Below, in pieces: positions 10,174 through 21,320 of a DNA stretch of 64,000 bases (the stretch's first letter is position 1; every line of letters starts with the position of its first letter). Origin of the DNA: Chondrus crispus. Its lineage: Eukaryota; Rhodophyta; Florideophyceae; Gigartinales; Gigartinaceae. A program made the translations under genes and the position numbers. The DNA lies in assembly GCF_000350225.1 (NCBI RefSeq), contig NW_005178764.1, positions 143,292-207,291 of the forward strand. Reading direction: 5' to 3'. The notes below the pieces were generated by a model, which was not told the DNA's origin, ran no database searches, and saw nothing but the letters and a program-made list of their open reading frames with translations.

Positions 10174-12367
10174 CCCGAGAAAGGATTGCAGTTCCGTTTG
10201 GTTCGTAGGCGCGCGCGCGCTCGATCGCGATGACGTTGCGTCGCTCCACCTCCAACCGTCCCGGACGAATGACGTGCCCGAGATAGGTTACGGAGGTGTC
10301 GAAAAACGCGCACTTCGCCAATTTTAGCGACACGCCCGCGGTATGTAGAAGCCGTAGTACCTCGCGCACGTGTGCCATATGTTCCGTAACGGTTCGCGAG
10401 TAGACAATGACGTCATCGAGGTAGACCAACGCGGTCTCCCATTTCACGCGGGACAGGATGATGTCGACCGCTCGTTGAAATGTCGCGGGCGCGTTTTTGA
10501 GACCGAACGGCATGCGTAGAAAACGGTAGAGGCCCGAATGCGACGCGAACGTCGTTTTATCGCGGTCCTCCTCGGCGATCTCCACCTGCCAATACCCGCT
10601 ATTACAGTCTAGCGTGGTAAAGACAGTGGCATCGCCGAGCGAGTCGATACATTCGTCCATGCGCGGTAGTGGGTAGGAGTCGCGAACCGTAACGGCGTTT
10701 AGCTTGCGATAGTCCACGCAGAACCGCATGGTCCCGTCCTTTTTAGGGACGAAGACCACGGGGCTCGCCCACTCGGCCGATGTCGGTTCGATGACTCCCG
10801 CGTGCAGCATGCGGTCGATTTCCTTCTTCTCCTTCTCGCGCGCGATGGGTCCGGCTCGGTAGGGTGCTTGGTAGATCGGCTTCGCACCGGGCTTCAGCTC
10901 GATGCGATGCTTCGTAGCATCGATCTTACCCAAGTGGCCGGACCACATGTCCTTGAACTCGGACAGCATGTCCATAATTTCCGACCGGACGGTACTGTCT
11001 TCTGCACCAATATGGACGTCTTCTTCCCACGAGCGGGTCTTCTCCGCGTCCGTATCGGTCCGCTCATCCGCGTTAGCGAGATTGCCACTGCGGGCTTCGT
11101 CCGTTTCCGGTTCTTCTCGTCGCGCGCCTCCTCCCGTAGCGGTGGTGGATTTAATTCTGCCATCGTCCGTAACGGGTCCTTCTCGTCGCGCACATTCCCC
11201 CGCGGGTGAGGAATTAATCCTGCCTTCGTCCGTAACTGGTTGTTCGCGTCGCGCCTGTTCCTCCGTAGCGGTCGAGGAATTATTTTTGTTCCCTCCCCCT
11301 TCCTTAGCGTCGGCCTCTCCGGGGACCGGCACGCCAAGTGTCAGGATGTGTGTGGGGGATGGCAACGCGAGGCCAACAACGGTATGCTTGGGGACGTGGG
11401 CCGCGCGGCTTCCGAAGTTGCTAACAAGCACCGTAAACGGCTCGCCCGGGAAGAGGTCCATGACCCCCTGGGCCATCAGGCATAAATTCTTATGCGCCGT
11501 TTTGGGGTGGTTTTGCAGGAAGCAAAGCCCCCCAACCGGTGTTGCGACGCGTACCATCGCTTGGGTCATCGGGGGTATCGTGACCCCCTTAACCACGCGA
11601 ATTTTCCGTGACGGTACGTTCGTCGGGAACTGCGCGCGCTTCCGGTCGGCCGAATTTTCCTCCTGCGGGAGCTGCTGCGACGGTCCCCTCGAGGCCATCT
11701 TGCGGTCGTGCCTCGAGGGCGTGACTCCCGTCAGCGCTACGGACGGCGCATGATGGAACAGCACGTTCCTCTGCGGTGGCAGGATCGCCTTCACGTGGCG
11801 ATCCAGGAACGTGGTCCCGAGGATACAGTCCACCGCGAGGTTGGTGACGACCAAGAACGGCACGCGCGCGACGAACTCACCAATCCGGACGTACAGTTTG
11901 AGCTCGCCGAGGGCCTTCATCGACCTATTCGAAGCGTCGATGAGCGGCGGGCTCCGCGCGGACTGGATGGCAGCGCGCCACGGTTCTGCCACACAGCGTA
12001 GGTGGATTAGATTCGGGCCGGCACCCGAATCTAGAACCGGCGTGATGGCGCGCATCATCGCGCGTCGTCGTCCAACCGTTGCGGTGACCTTATAATTTTG
12101 CTTCTTGAAGAAGCAAATTGCCGCTTCGTCCGTTCGGCTCTGCGATGGCGCGCGTACCGAAGCGGTCGACGGGGTGCCTTGTTTATTGAGGCTTGGCACG
12201 GGGAGGATCGTCGACGCCTCTACGCGTCCTCCCCGGCTTCCCCCGTCAACCCAAGGTCCTCGGGCCCCTCGTCCGTCAGCGGTAGCGCGGGTTCTTCCGA
12301 TTGGACGGCCTCGCGCGGCTCGACCACGTTGATGCCCGTGGGAGCCTGCGCACGCGAATTTCGCCAC
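10112..12367 (-). pseudogene. pol of gypsy A: aspartic protease and reverse transcriptase
   Basis: Overlaps the gag end by 148 bp in the -1 frame, suggesting ribosomal frameshifting; the nominal start at 12367 is GTG. The protease has VLDSGAGPNLI and the later ILGTTFLDRH strand. An acidic spacer with repeated GRI(K/N)S motifs follows, then RT with FCVDYRKLNAV, FTTLDCNSGYWQ, MPFGLKNAPATFQR and the catalytic YLDD. RT homology ends abruptly in an alternating GC run near 10208-10220, where the frame of the RNase H half (ending 7924) takes over. That requires a +1 shift and looks like slippage in the dinucleotide run rather than a programmed site, so gypsy A is probably defective. Confidence 0.88.
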
Positions 12368-13545
12368 GCGGTCGGCGGTTGGCGCTCGAACGGCGAACCC
12401 GGGCGGAGACCTTGACGGATCCGAAGCTTTTGATAATTGGCCTCGCGGGCCTGCAAAAGCTTCGAACGCAGCGCGCTATCCGCCACCACAGGACATTGCT
12501 CCTGTCGGTGGGTCAAGTCCAGACAGAACCGGCACGGCGGGGGTCCCGGTAATCCTTGGTTGAAGAACCGGACCCGCTGGTTCTGTACTGGCCTTCCGTA
12601 CGGATGTGCGCGCGCGTCACCGTGTTGGGCGGGCGCCATCGGCGCGCCCGCCGGGGACGAGGCAGGTGACGGATGGTAGCTAGTCGGCGGCGAGCTAAGC
12701 GAGCTCGGCGTCGCCGACTGGTCCGTCACCGCCAGTATCTCCTCCGTTTCGGTTCCGCGCGCTGTCGGGAGTTCAGAAAGGGACTCGACCGACAGCACGG
12801 GCCTTGTCCGCGCGTTGCGCGTTAATCTTCTCACGGAATCGGACGGTGCTTGAGGCGACGCGAGCGAGGTCGCCTGTCTTCGAGCCGAGCGGTGCGTCTC
12901 GCCTATCGCTTGCGCGTAGCGTGCCACCCCTTGGTAGTCCACGCCCGGATGTGTCGCGAGATAATTCCGCACCTGCGCGCACGTCGCTGGCAGAAGTCCC
13001 TCAACAAAAAGGGACTTCAGGCGCCTGTCCGAAAATACGGTTCCGCAGCGCAACGCCTTGTCCCACAACTGGTTACTGTACACCTCCTCCGTCATATTAG
13101 AGCTCTGACGGAAGGAGGTGACATCACCGACCGCTTCGGAAATAACTTCGTCAGTCGCGTACGTGCGCAATAAAAAGTTAACAACTTCCGCGTAGGTTTC
13201 GAGCATATCGCGCTGCTCCGCATCGACCGCCATGGTGTTCCCGTGTAGCCTGGACTGGAGCAAGGCGTGAGCCTGCCCAGTCAAATAAAACTGGAAACAC
13301 CATACGGCCGCGCCTTCGCTGACCCCATTGTGGTCGCAGGCCATCTTGAAGCGCGCGAGAAATCGTAGCACCGCGATTGGATCTTGACCACCGAATGTGT
13401 GGGTTTTCAGCTGGACGTCCAACTTCTTCCGATATCGGTTAACTCGCCGCGCGGTACTCGCGTCGTAGCGCGCGCCGCGATTTTCCAGCCTATACGTGCG
13501 GTAGTCGACGGCCTTGGTGAACAGGTCGTTCAGCGGCCTGATCAC
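12220..13545 (-). pseudogene. gag of gypsy A: capsid and zinc knuckle
   Basis: The frame aligns by pattern with the middle and end of the single-frame Gag of element E: DYRTYRLENRG matches DYRMYRLDNTS of E, and a helical capsid region follows. Near the end a CX2CX4HX4C knuckle (CRFCLDLTHRQEQC) would bind RNA. The nominal start is a GTG overlapping the stop of the upstream gag half. As E has both halves in one frame, the split here is best explained by an indel near 13545. Confidence 0.8.
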
Positions 13546-14768
13546 CGGCAGCCGTTTCGGATCCCGCCTCGGGGCAGACCGGCGGTCTCTGCCCTGCGGT
13601 GGCGGTCTCCTTCTCCGCCGGGGCTACTGTAGCCCTGCGGATCGGAGTCTTCTCGCCGGAACCGACGTCGGTCGCGCGCATTGCGACCTCTGCGGTCGCC
13701 TCTGCGCGATCCGTCCGACTCGGTGTCCTCGTCATCGGAGGGGTATCCACCTCCTCCGGCATCGCGGTATCGCGTATAGCGTCCTTCGCGGTTATCATCG
13801 GAGGGGTAACCGACCCCTCCGGCATCGCGGTATCGCGTGTAGCGTCCGTCGCGGTTATCATCGGAGGGGTAACCGACCCCTCCGGCATCGCGGTATCGCG
13901 CGTAGCGTCCGTCGCGGTTCTTGCGCGTCGCCCTGTGGCGACGTCTTGTGTCTTCTTCCTCGGAAGGGTTTTCTGTACCCTCCGAGGTGTAGCCTTGAGC
14001 GCCGGGTGCGCTTCTTCTGCTCGACCGATACGGCTGTCGCTTTTCTGTCGCCAAGCGCCCCAGGCGGTTTTCTGTCCCGCGGGGGCCAGCCGTATCGGCG
14101 AGTACGGGAGGGCCATTTTCTGTGGGCCCTCCTGTAGCACCATAAATTGGTGGGAGGTAAGTGGTCTTACCCTCCGGGTGAGGGGCCATTGTACCGATCC
14201 CGGGTGCGGCGCCCATCGGTTCAGCGTGCGTTAGCGTAGGATCCGGAGCGGTCGAGTCGCGCTGCTCGCGTGCGTCGACTCCTGCTCCGGCGAAGGTCGT
14301 GGCCAGACGATTGGCCACGGCGGAGCTGATCGCTCCCTTTAGAGCCGTACCGGACGGGGATTCTTCATCCACAGTGGTGAGCGCGGTCACCACCTCGCAT
14401 TGGACTTGAGCGGGTAGAAGTTCGTCCAAAAGCGGTGGTATCGCGCTGCGTACGTGCGCGTCCACGAGCGCGGGCACCGTTCGGTCGAGGCATACGCGCG
14501 CTACCTGGGGGAGTTCCGTAGCGAGGAACTCCTCGACCCAGGCCTGGATGCGCGGCTGAATCGCGTCGACCATCCATTGGACGCGATTCTCGGTGCCTGC
14601 CGACACGGCCGGCGTAACATCCGATGCGGACGCTCGCGTGCGGCCCGGTCGCGGTGGCGGTCGCAGCAGGGCTTCCGGGTTCTCCACCCGGGGGCGCGGT
14701 GCGCCACTGCCACTGCGGGTGCTCAGACGCCCGGAGGCGGAGTCTCCCCCTTCTTCCGGTCGGTTCAT
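13542..14768 (-). pseudogene. gag of gypsy A: N-terminal half with tandem repeats
   Basis: Starts at the ATG at 14768 (MNRPEEGG), about 130 bp inside the 5' LTR. The N-terminal part is helical (AIQPRIQAWVEEFLATELPQV); the C-terminal third is Arg/Asp/Gly/Tyr-rich with three tandem copies of a 21-residue RYRDAGG-GYPSDD unit. It ends where the capsid frame begins, in the -1 frame, which suggests a gag broken by a single indel. Confidence 0.75.
13741..13925 (-). repeat. 63-bp tandem repeats inside gag of gypsy A
   Basis: Three head-to-tail copies of a 63-bp unit differ by a few bases, keep the reading frame and encode the RYRDAGG-GYPSDD repeats. Confidence 0.85.
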
Positions 14769-14876
14769 CGTCGAATACGCTTCGCGATCGACGCGGTGAT
14801 TTCTCAACCCTTTCCGTCCGTACGGTTCTGCGCGCGATCGAGCGACCACGCGTGCGGCTCAACCTCGAGAGTTATC

Positions 14877-14896
14877 CCCTCCACAAGAGTACCAAA
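14877..14896 (-). promoter_or_regulatory. primer binding site of gypsy A
   Basis: On the minus strand the LTR end ...CACA is followed within two bases by TGGTACTCTTGTGG. The TGG start is typical of sites complementary to a tRNA 3' end. The tRNA was not identified. Confidence 0.55.
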
Positions 14897-15567
14897 TGTG
14901 GGATAATTCCTCTCCGCCCTGGGTTGGGTGAGAGGCGGAGGCTTTAGCGAGGGAGCACGCGACGCGGACGCGACGCGCCAATTGAACCGATCGGACGAGC
15001 TCGCGAAAAGGGAGTGGCTCACTGGTCGGTTACGCGCAGTCGCCCCGTGGTGCGTGAACGGGAGCGACCGGTAACGGGTTAGAAGCCAGCGCGCGCGACA
15101 GACAACCCAAAACGGACGTACGTAGGCGCAAAAGGGACGGGGGCGAGCTTGCCCCCGTTTACTGGTGGGGACGGGTGCCAGGTCTTAACCCCCCAGAGGG
15201 ACGTCTCGGACACCTGTCCCAGTACAGTAGTACAGCACCTGCCGCCTAGTGCGTGCCGGGTACTGTACACAATTAAAAAACTAGCGCCATAATTGCTACT
15301 ACCGCACGGACGCTGCTACTACACGTGTGCACTACTGTACACGCGTGTTGCTTACAGACTACCGCACGGACGACACGTGTGCTAACGCGCACACGTAACA
15401 CGCGTAGACTACCGCTCGGACGACACGTGCACTACTGTACACGTGCGCCAGATTACGACCGCTCGGCATGCGCGCGCGCTCGCTACACGTGGGCACAGCC
15501 GCCCACGTGTATACCGTATACGGCCGTACGATGACCTCCGCGCGCTCGCTCCGGTCATTATACTACA
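14897..15567 (-). repeat. 5' LTR of gypsy A
   Basis: 671 bp, about 99% identical to 4493-5163, with AGTGT duplicated on its outer side (15568-15572). It has the same CACGTG-rich block at about 15321-15510. Confidence 0.95.
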
Positions 15568-16199
15568 AGTGTTTGGAGTTCGTGCGGGATGAACCAACCC
15601 ATAATTTCCGTTTCGTAGTGAAAAGGGGGTAGTTTACAGTACGAAGGAAGTCTCAGCTTGCGCGCCGTTTCGAGAAGACTTGGTTGACGCACCTTTCGCA
15701 GCCCCATTGTCCCCAGACTTGTAAAATCGATCGTTGGGTCTTGAGCTGCTCCGCTCACTGCCAAGTCCGTTTTCTTGATCCGTGTACTGCCCGAAGAACG
15801 TCTCAACGTTCGAATCTTCATGAGATTTGGCAGCGAGACACTGCCAAAAATTAAAATTGTGTAAATCTACAAATTATGTATTAATCTAAACATTATTTAA
15901 AATTCAACAAATTATTTATTTATTATCAGTATTCATGCAGAATTGAACTCGCGACCAAAAGAAAAGGGTAGCAGGGGAGTGGTACCGAAGCACACCACCC
16001 CTGCTGAAACCCCTTCTCCATCGCCCCGCCTTTGCGTGCGCACGACTACCGACCTTTCTGGCGGTGCCAGAAGTAAATTTCCAACCAATTTATATCCGAC
16101 GATTTCGTGCTACAGTATCGGCCCCCCTGTGCATCGGCCCCCCTTGATTAGTGAAAATAAAGACAGAGTATAATGTTAGAGAAATAAATGAACTTTTCT
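15568..16199. other. DNA transposon arm without a recognisable gene
   Basis: AT-rich at 15840-15930. On the minus strand a small frame from ATG 15821 runs into the gypsy A LTR and stops at 15558. With gypsy A removed it would run a few more codons to a stop near 4466. Its roughly 90 residues match no family I know, so I do not call it a gene. Confidence 0.4.
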
Positions 16200-18411
16200 G
16201 TATCGGCCCACCGCCCACCCTTGCAATTCAATAAAATTCCTGCCCGGCGCAGTTTTACACGTGGCTGCAGTCGAGGCATTGCCCGCCCCAGCATTTAATA
16301 TCCGACGCTCCTCTGCCAACAGGGGGTGCTGCAACTCCTGCAGCCCAGCCTCCCCCCTCTTCGTAACCTCCTGTTCCGCTTTCCACCACTTCCGGACGTC
16401 AGCTCGCGCTGCAGAAGCGTCTCCACCCGCACGGCGACAGCTGCGCCCAAGACTCCGTCGTCCGCGCAGACGTGCCACACGCTCGCGGTGCGCCTGCCCC
16501 ACACGCGCGCCGCTGCCGTCGCGCCGGCAAAGTTGATCGCGGAGAAGAGGCTGGCTCGTGCACAAAGTGCAGGGGGAGCTGATAGGACAGCCGATCTGCA
16601 CCGCCAGATCGCGCGCTCATCCCTCACGTCGTCATCGAGACGCACGCCGAGTTGGTGGCGCGCAACGCCGTCGACCTCTTGTCTCCGCCGACCCTTCCGC
16701 GCTCCATGAGCCCTTCGTACAGCTGCCTCTCGTCCAGCTCGCCCTCCATCCCGTCCCTGCTCTTCGCCGACACGTTCTCCCTCCGCAAGTACCTCCCGAT
16801 CCAGCGCATTAGCTCCCCAGCGTCATACAGGTTGATCACCTCGTCGTATCGCTGATAAATCCCCCGCATCCTCTCAGTGTCACTCTGCCCTGTTCCCGTC
16901 GTAAAACTGGTGCAGGTTGCACCTGAGCAACTTTCCCACGAACGTCCGATAGCTCTACCGATAATTCACCCCGAAATGCTTCTCCTTCAACATCCGATTG
17001 AAAAGAAACATGCTTACCCACCGCATCGCGTAGCCCACCTCGCCAGTTGCGTAACAGCGATTTTAACATTGCCACCCCCACAATATTATCAATCTTATCC
17101 TCGAAAACAGGCATCCGTCTGTAGTGAGACTCAAAATCTTATTCCAGCAGCTCAGTCAAAGTGCTGGTAACCGTAAAAGCAACGGCGTCAACTCTGGGAC
17201 GCATGAGATTTCGGACATCGGTCTCGTCCAAGTCGAGCACGTCGTGAATAATCTGAGAGTCGTATTTCTCCATACCGCCTGAGCTACTAGCGCCCGCAAC
17301 AACGCAGAGCCACTCCGTTGTTCCGTCTTTTTCAATCGCCATGGTATACAGCCATGCCGCCTGCCCTATGTTACGGCCCACCCCGTCCGCCCCGTGCTGC
17401 ATCAGCGTGCCAAGATGCATCATACCGTCTTCCTCAATCGCATCCTCAAGCAGCTTCGCAGCCCGCGCAGCGTTCTGCAACCCCATCTTCTCCATCCGTC
17501 AGGAGTAGAGCCAGATTCAACTTAGTGTTACCGCTGCGCACGCTCGTACAGCTCCAGAGCGCGGACCTCGTCCATTTCCACTCCTTCCGTGCCGTGGTGT
17601 AGCAGCAGACCAAGATTGTCCAATGCATGCACATCGTCCCTCCTGTCAATCGCAAGCTCGTACAGCTCTGAGGCGCGAACCCCGTTCTTCACGACCCCCC
17701 CGCGCCGTCCTGCAGTAGGAGGCCGAGATGCACCATCTCCCATTCGTACAGCGTTAACCGCGTTCGTCTGGACTCCCTCAGTGCCCTTGTGAAGGAAGAG
17801 ACTGAGATTGACCATCGAAGCGACATCATTACCCTTCTCGATCGCACGCTCGAACTTGTCTATGCCGTGTTTCTCTCGAATCCCTCCACATCATATACCA
17901 GCAGCGTGCCGAAATTGAATATAGAATGGACATGATCTTGTTCCTCAATCGCCCTCCTCTATAGTTTGACAGCCCGCGCTCCATCCTTCCCAACTCCGTC
18001 GTTCCCATCCCTCATTACGTTGCCAAGCTTGTATATCGCGTCGACACACAGGTCTACTTCGATCGCACGTTCGTACAACTACACGGCGCAAGCCGCGTTC
18101 CTATCGACCCCCTCTGCGCTCTTCTACAACAGCAAGCCGAGAGCGACCATCGCGCTGACGTCATTCTTGTCGATCGCGTTTTCGTACAACTATGCAGCAC
18201 GGACTGCATTCATGTCGACCCCGTCTGCTCCCTTCTCCAGTGGTGTGCCGAGGCTCACCATCGCGGCGATATGACCGTGATCCCCAATCGCACGTAGGTC
18301 CTCAGTTCGATCTCTCTCTCCATCTACTTTTTGATGCGTACTTATCTCTCTGCTTAACCGCAGTGTTGGAACACCTCCCGTCGACTTCCCCAATGAAATT
18401 GAACTCAACAA
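16200..18411 (-). pseudogene. Sel1-like repeat protein, decayed
   Basis: Several minus-strand frames each hold fragments of Sel1-like (TPR-related) repeats: LGTLMQHGADGVGRNIGQAAWLY near 17400, LGLLLHHGTEGVEMDEVRALELYERA near 17560 and AAMVSLGTPLEKGADGVDMNAVRAA near 18210. Each has the G-GV----A--LY spacing of the family. The frames are offset from one another by stops and indels, so the gene is dead. A last segment (16624-16869, YDEVINLYDAGELMRWIGRY) may be its C-terminal part. Sel1 repeats mediate protein-protein contacts. Lying inside the DNA transposon, the gene may be captured host sequence; an element gene is also possible. Confidence 0.6.
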
Positions 18412-19259
18412 CCTCCTGAAGTTGGCTTGACCATTTTCTTCCGACTGCTGTGAAGTTTGATAAGAAGATCTTCTCTGTAGCTCGTGCCATGTTTGATCAT
18501 CTTAACGTAGTATTTCATTCGTCCACGGAACTGAACGTTTTCATCGTGCTTCTTCTTTGGTCAACGTAGTCAAGTTCTATGGCTGTACGACGATGAGCTG
18601 CCAGAAAAGGCTCGAATCGATCATTCTTGGGAGTACCTTGACACTTGTGTGTGCTGAGTAGCTGTGGCAATGGAAGGCGTGCCGGCATTAGGGAACATCG
18701 GAGCGTCGAGCATGGTGATATATGAGCAGTGGCGAGCTCGGGTGTGGGAAACGAAAGAGGTGTCCGACCCCGACTACCTGCCAACCGAAAACGTCAACCT
18801 GTTTTTCGATATATGTTGCAAACAATTACGACATGCTGGTTTTTTTGAAATCATCCGCCTGCACTGTTGCACAATCGTGCCTGTAGCCGCTAGCAATCCC
18901 ATGCACAGAGAGCGACCTTCAACAATACTTTGAGCTTCGGTGGCGATTTTTTTACGATTCGCGATGTGGGCAAGCTGGGCACCATGCTCATCTGCTTCGT
19001 CCAGGTCATGCTGTGCGGCTTCGACGTCGTCTAAGGTATGAGAAGACACCGTCACTGCCCCCGTCTGCTGTTCGCTCTTACAGTGCGGGATGTGGGGCGC
19101 GGCGCAATTTACGTTGAACATGCTAGCGCAAGAAATGCTTGGTTGTTCGGGGGAGGCACAGACGGACGGATCGCCGGGAATTTATTGTTGTGTACTATTC
19201 GAACCTTTTTGGTATAGCACTAGTATTTACGTTCTATTACAAGCCTCCAGGTTTGGGTA

Positions 19260-21320
19260 CTACCCCTCGCCGTCGAAACTTATCGGATCAAACTGGGAAG
19301 ACGTGAGCTCGCTAACGCCCACAAAGCCATCGCACACATCTCCGATCCAATCGCAGACATATTTCTTGAATGCTGAAGGTCTGAGAACGACGCGGTCGCA
19401 GTCCTTGCCCTCCTTTATCGAATACGGGCAGACGTACGAAAAGGTTATCTCCCTCGTATTGTTTGCATGCTCAAAAGTCTCCCCGCTGGCATCAGAGATC
19501 AGAGTCTTCTCCAGCTCTTCTGGAGCAACCCTCTCAACTATTTCGCGCAACGTTTCGTGAATACCCAGCGTTGCTTTCGGTAACAAATCTGAAAGCACGT
19601 CAGTGAACATGGCGTGCGAAACCCCACCTTTGCTCAGAACCTTCAGCAACGCAAAGTGTATATCGCTCTCCTCTGCACCATCGTCGGATAATTTTGTCGC
19701 AATGCCCAGCGCTGTCCTCGCCAGTGCCACCTGCATTACGCAGCGCGTCGCGATCCAGGCATCGAGGGGAGCGAGCGTCAAAATTGATGCTACGCCAGCC
19801 CTGAGGCGCTCTTTTCCCAGTCGTAGTCCAGCCCACTCCTTGTAAATATCCCGAGCGGTGTCAAAAACGAACAAGATGTCAACGCCACTCTCTCCAATAT
19901 TATCGCTCTCTGAATGCCCAGGCGGCACCACTGTACGCCAGTGGTCTAGGCTACCAGAGGTAATACAGTCAATACATGCTCGCATAATTTTGTCGATCCC
20001 GCCGCTGTCGTCATCTGCAAACGAAATTCCCATCATTTTCACGTCTTCGCCAGCAGCATTGTTCAGAGCATGAATGATGTAGTCGACTGAGGCACTCTTC
20101 AGCTTGTTTTGAACCGGAATACAACTGACGTCCCACACCTTGGCCACCCTGGTCCAAATCGTTCGCTTGAGGCTGAACACATATGACAGCGCCTTGTCAG
20201 CCACCTCTGCAGAGAGCTTAGATGCCCCTTGAATGCCATTGAAGATGCACGCGCCCGAAATCTCCTCCTTGGATGCTGCTCTCAGAGCACTGGAAAGCGA
20301 TCCGCTTTCGAGAGCCATCTTGTATGCAGTGCGAGCCAGAATGGTAGGAGACAATTGCGGCGGTAGAAGTGCGCCGTTTGTAATGCCTAGCTTCGCCACA
20401 TCGAGTAGTGGTACCGCCGCTCGAGTGCCGCCTCCCAGCGGTCCAATCCCATCGCCTTCAGCGATCTTCAGAGGCGAGGGAACCCACCGATAGTCTGCAA
20501 TTCCTGGCGACTGCTCCATCGGAGTAAAGTTGCGCATGCAACGACGCGCAATGTCATCAGAGGCATATTTCATCACTACGACAAGGTCGCGTTGAAGCGG
20601 GGTGATTGTGTCAAGGAATGCCGCGTCCTTTTGACGCTTCTTCTTGGTCGAAATGACTGCGCGCTTGGCAGCGGCGGCAGCCTGGCGTCCTCCACGAGAT
20701 GAACCTGCAACCAGGACCTCCAGCGCAGCCTTGGCATGCGAGAGCTCCATCACCTGCGCATTCAGCCGAGCAACCTCGATCATTAACGAATTGATCTTAT
20801 CACCTTGTAGCTTTTTCACTTCTTGCATTGTCTGCATATAAATGTGTTGCTCATCAGCCCTCGCTCTCTCACGGTTGAGCAGTGATGCAATCTGCCGCTG
20901 CAGTACAGCTGCGTCGACACCTGCGCCCGTGTCGCCAGTCGACGCTCCGGCGACAACAGCGGGGGGCAAAGAACTTCGGTCCGGGGGAAGGACATCCGTA
21001 ACGCGACTGAGGTTGGGGACCGTAGAATGCGAGTGTAGTGCCACGTTGGTGGCCAGAGGCCCGATTTCACTGTCTAGCCGCGTCGGGATCGCCGCGCTCA
21101 AGTCGAGAGCGCTACCATCTCCCTCTCTGCTCTCGGGCTCATGGCTTGAGATTCCGTGGCTTCCGCGGTTGGCTCTTTTCCTTTTACGAGCCACTGAGGG
21201 AAGTCCGCAATCAGCCACGGTTCTGGTCTCGGAAGCGAGGCCACGCCGCAATCGCTTGCTTCTCCGGACCGGTGACTCCGGTTTCTCATCCAGCCTCCCC
21301 CACCGGTGGCCCACAGTCAT
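19260..21320 (-). CDS. 686-aa coiled-coil protein of the DNA transposon, unknown function
   Basis: An intact frame from ATG 21320. The start is basic and nuclear-signal-like (RRSKRLRRG, then RKRKR, about residues 19-50). A predicted coiled coil spans about 145-205 (EVKKLQGDKINSLMIEVARL). The rest, about 230-686, looks like an alpha-helical globular domain with many Ala/Leu helices and no motif I recognise. It follows the transposase gene in the same orientation, 1.2 kb downstream. CACTA-group elements often carry a second gene for a DNA-binding protein that recognises subterminal repeats (TnpA of En/Spm is the classic case); by position and its basic, coiled-coil start this could be the counterpart. 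That role is inference from context only. Confidence 0.7.
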   Translation of the reverse strand: MTVGHRWGRLDEKPESPVRRSKRLRRGLASETRTVADCGLPSVARKRKRANRGSHGISSHEPESREGDGSALDLSAAIPTRLDSEIGPLATNVALHSHSTVPNLSRVTDVLPPDRSSLPPAVVAGASTGDTGAGVDAAVLQRQIASLLNRERARADEQHIYMQTMQEVKKLQGDKINSLMIEVARLNAQVMELSHAKAALEVLVAGSSRGGRQAAAAAKRAVISTKKKRQKDAAFLDTITPLQRDLVVVMKYASDDIARRCMRNFTPMEQSPGIADYRWVPSPLKIAEGDGIGPLGGGTRAAVPLLDVAKLGITNGALLPPQLSPTILARTAYKMALESGSLSSALRAASKEEISGACIFNGIQGASKLSAEVADKALSYVFSLKRTIWTRVAKVWDVSCIPVQNKLKSASVDYIIHALNNAAGEDVKMMGISFADDDSGGIDKIMRACIDCITSGSLDHWRTVVPPGHSESDNIGESGVDILFVFDTARDIYKEWAGLRLGKERLRAGVASILTLAPLDAWIATRCVMQVALARTALGIATKLSDDGAEESDIHFALLKVLSKGGVSHAMFTDVLSDLLPKATLGIHETLREIVERVAPEELEKTLISDASGETFEHANNTREITFSYVCPYSIKEGKDCDRVVLRPSAFKKYVCDWIGDVCDGFVGVSELTSSQFDPISFDGEG

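Larger units (their letters stand above)
4493..15567 (-). mobile_element. Ty3/gypsy chromovirus A, nested in the DNA transposon
   Basis: Two 671-bp LTRs (4493-5163 and 14897-15567) are flanked by identical AGTGT duplications (4488-4492 and 15568-15572). By eye they differ at about 8 positions (1.2%), so this is the younger insertion. Sense is the minus strand: primer binding site beside 14896, gag, protease-RT, RNase H-integrase-chromodomain, then a 2.7-kb 3' region with an antisense ORF, a polypurine tract (5164-5178) and the 3' LTR. At 11,075 bp it is long for a gypsy element, mainly because of that extra region. Confidence 0.95.
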
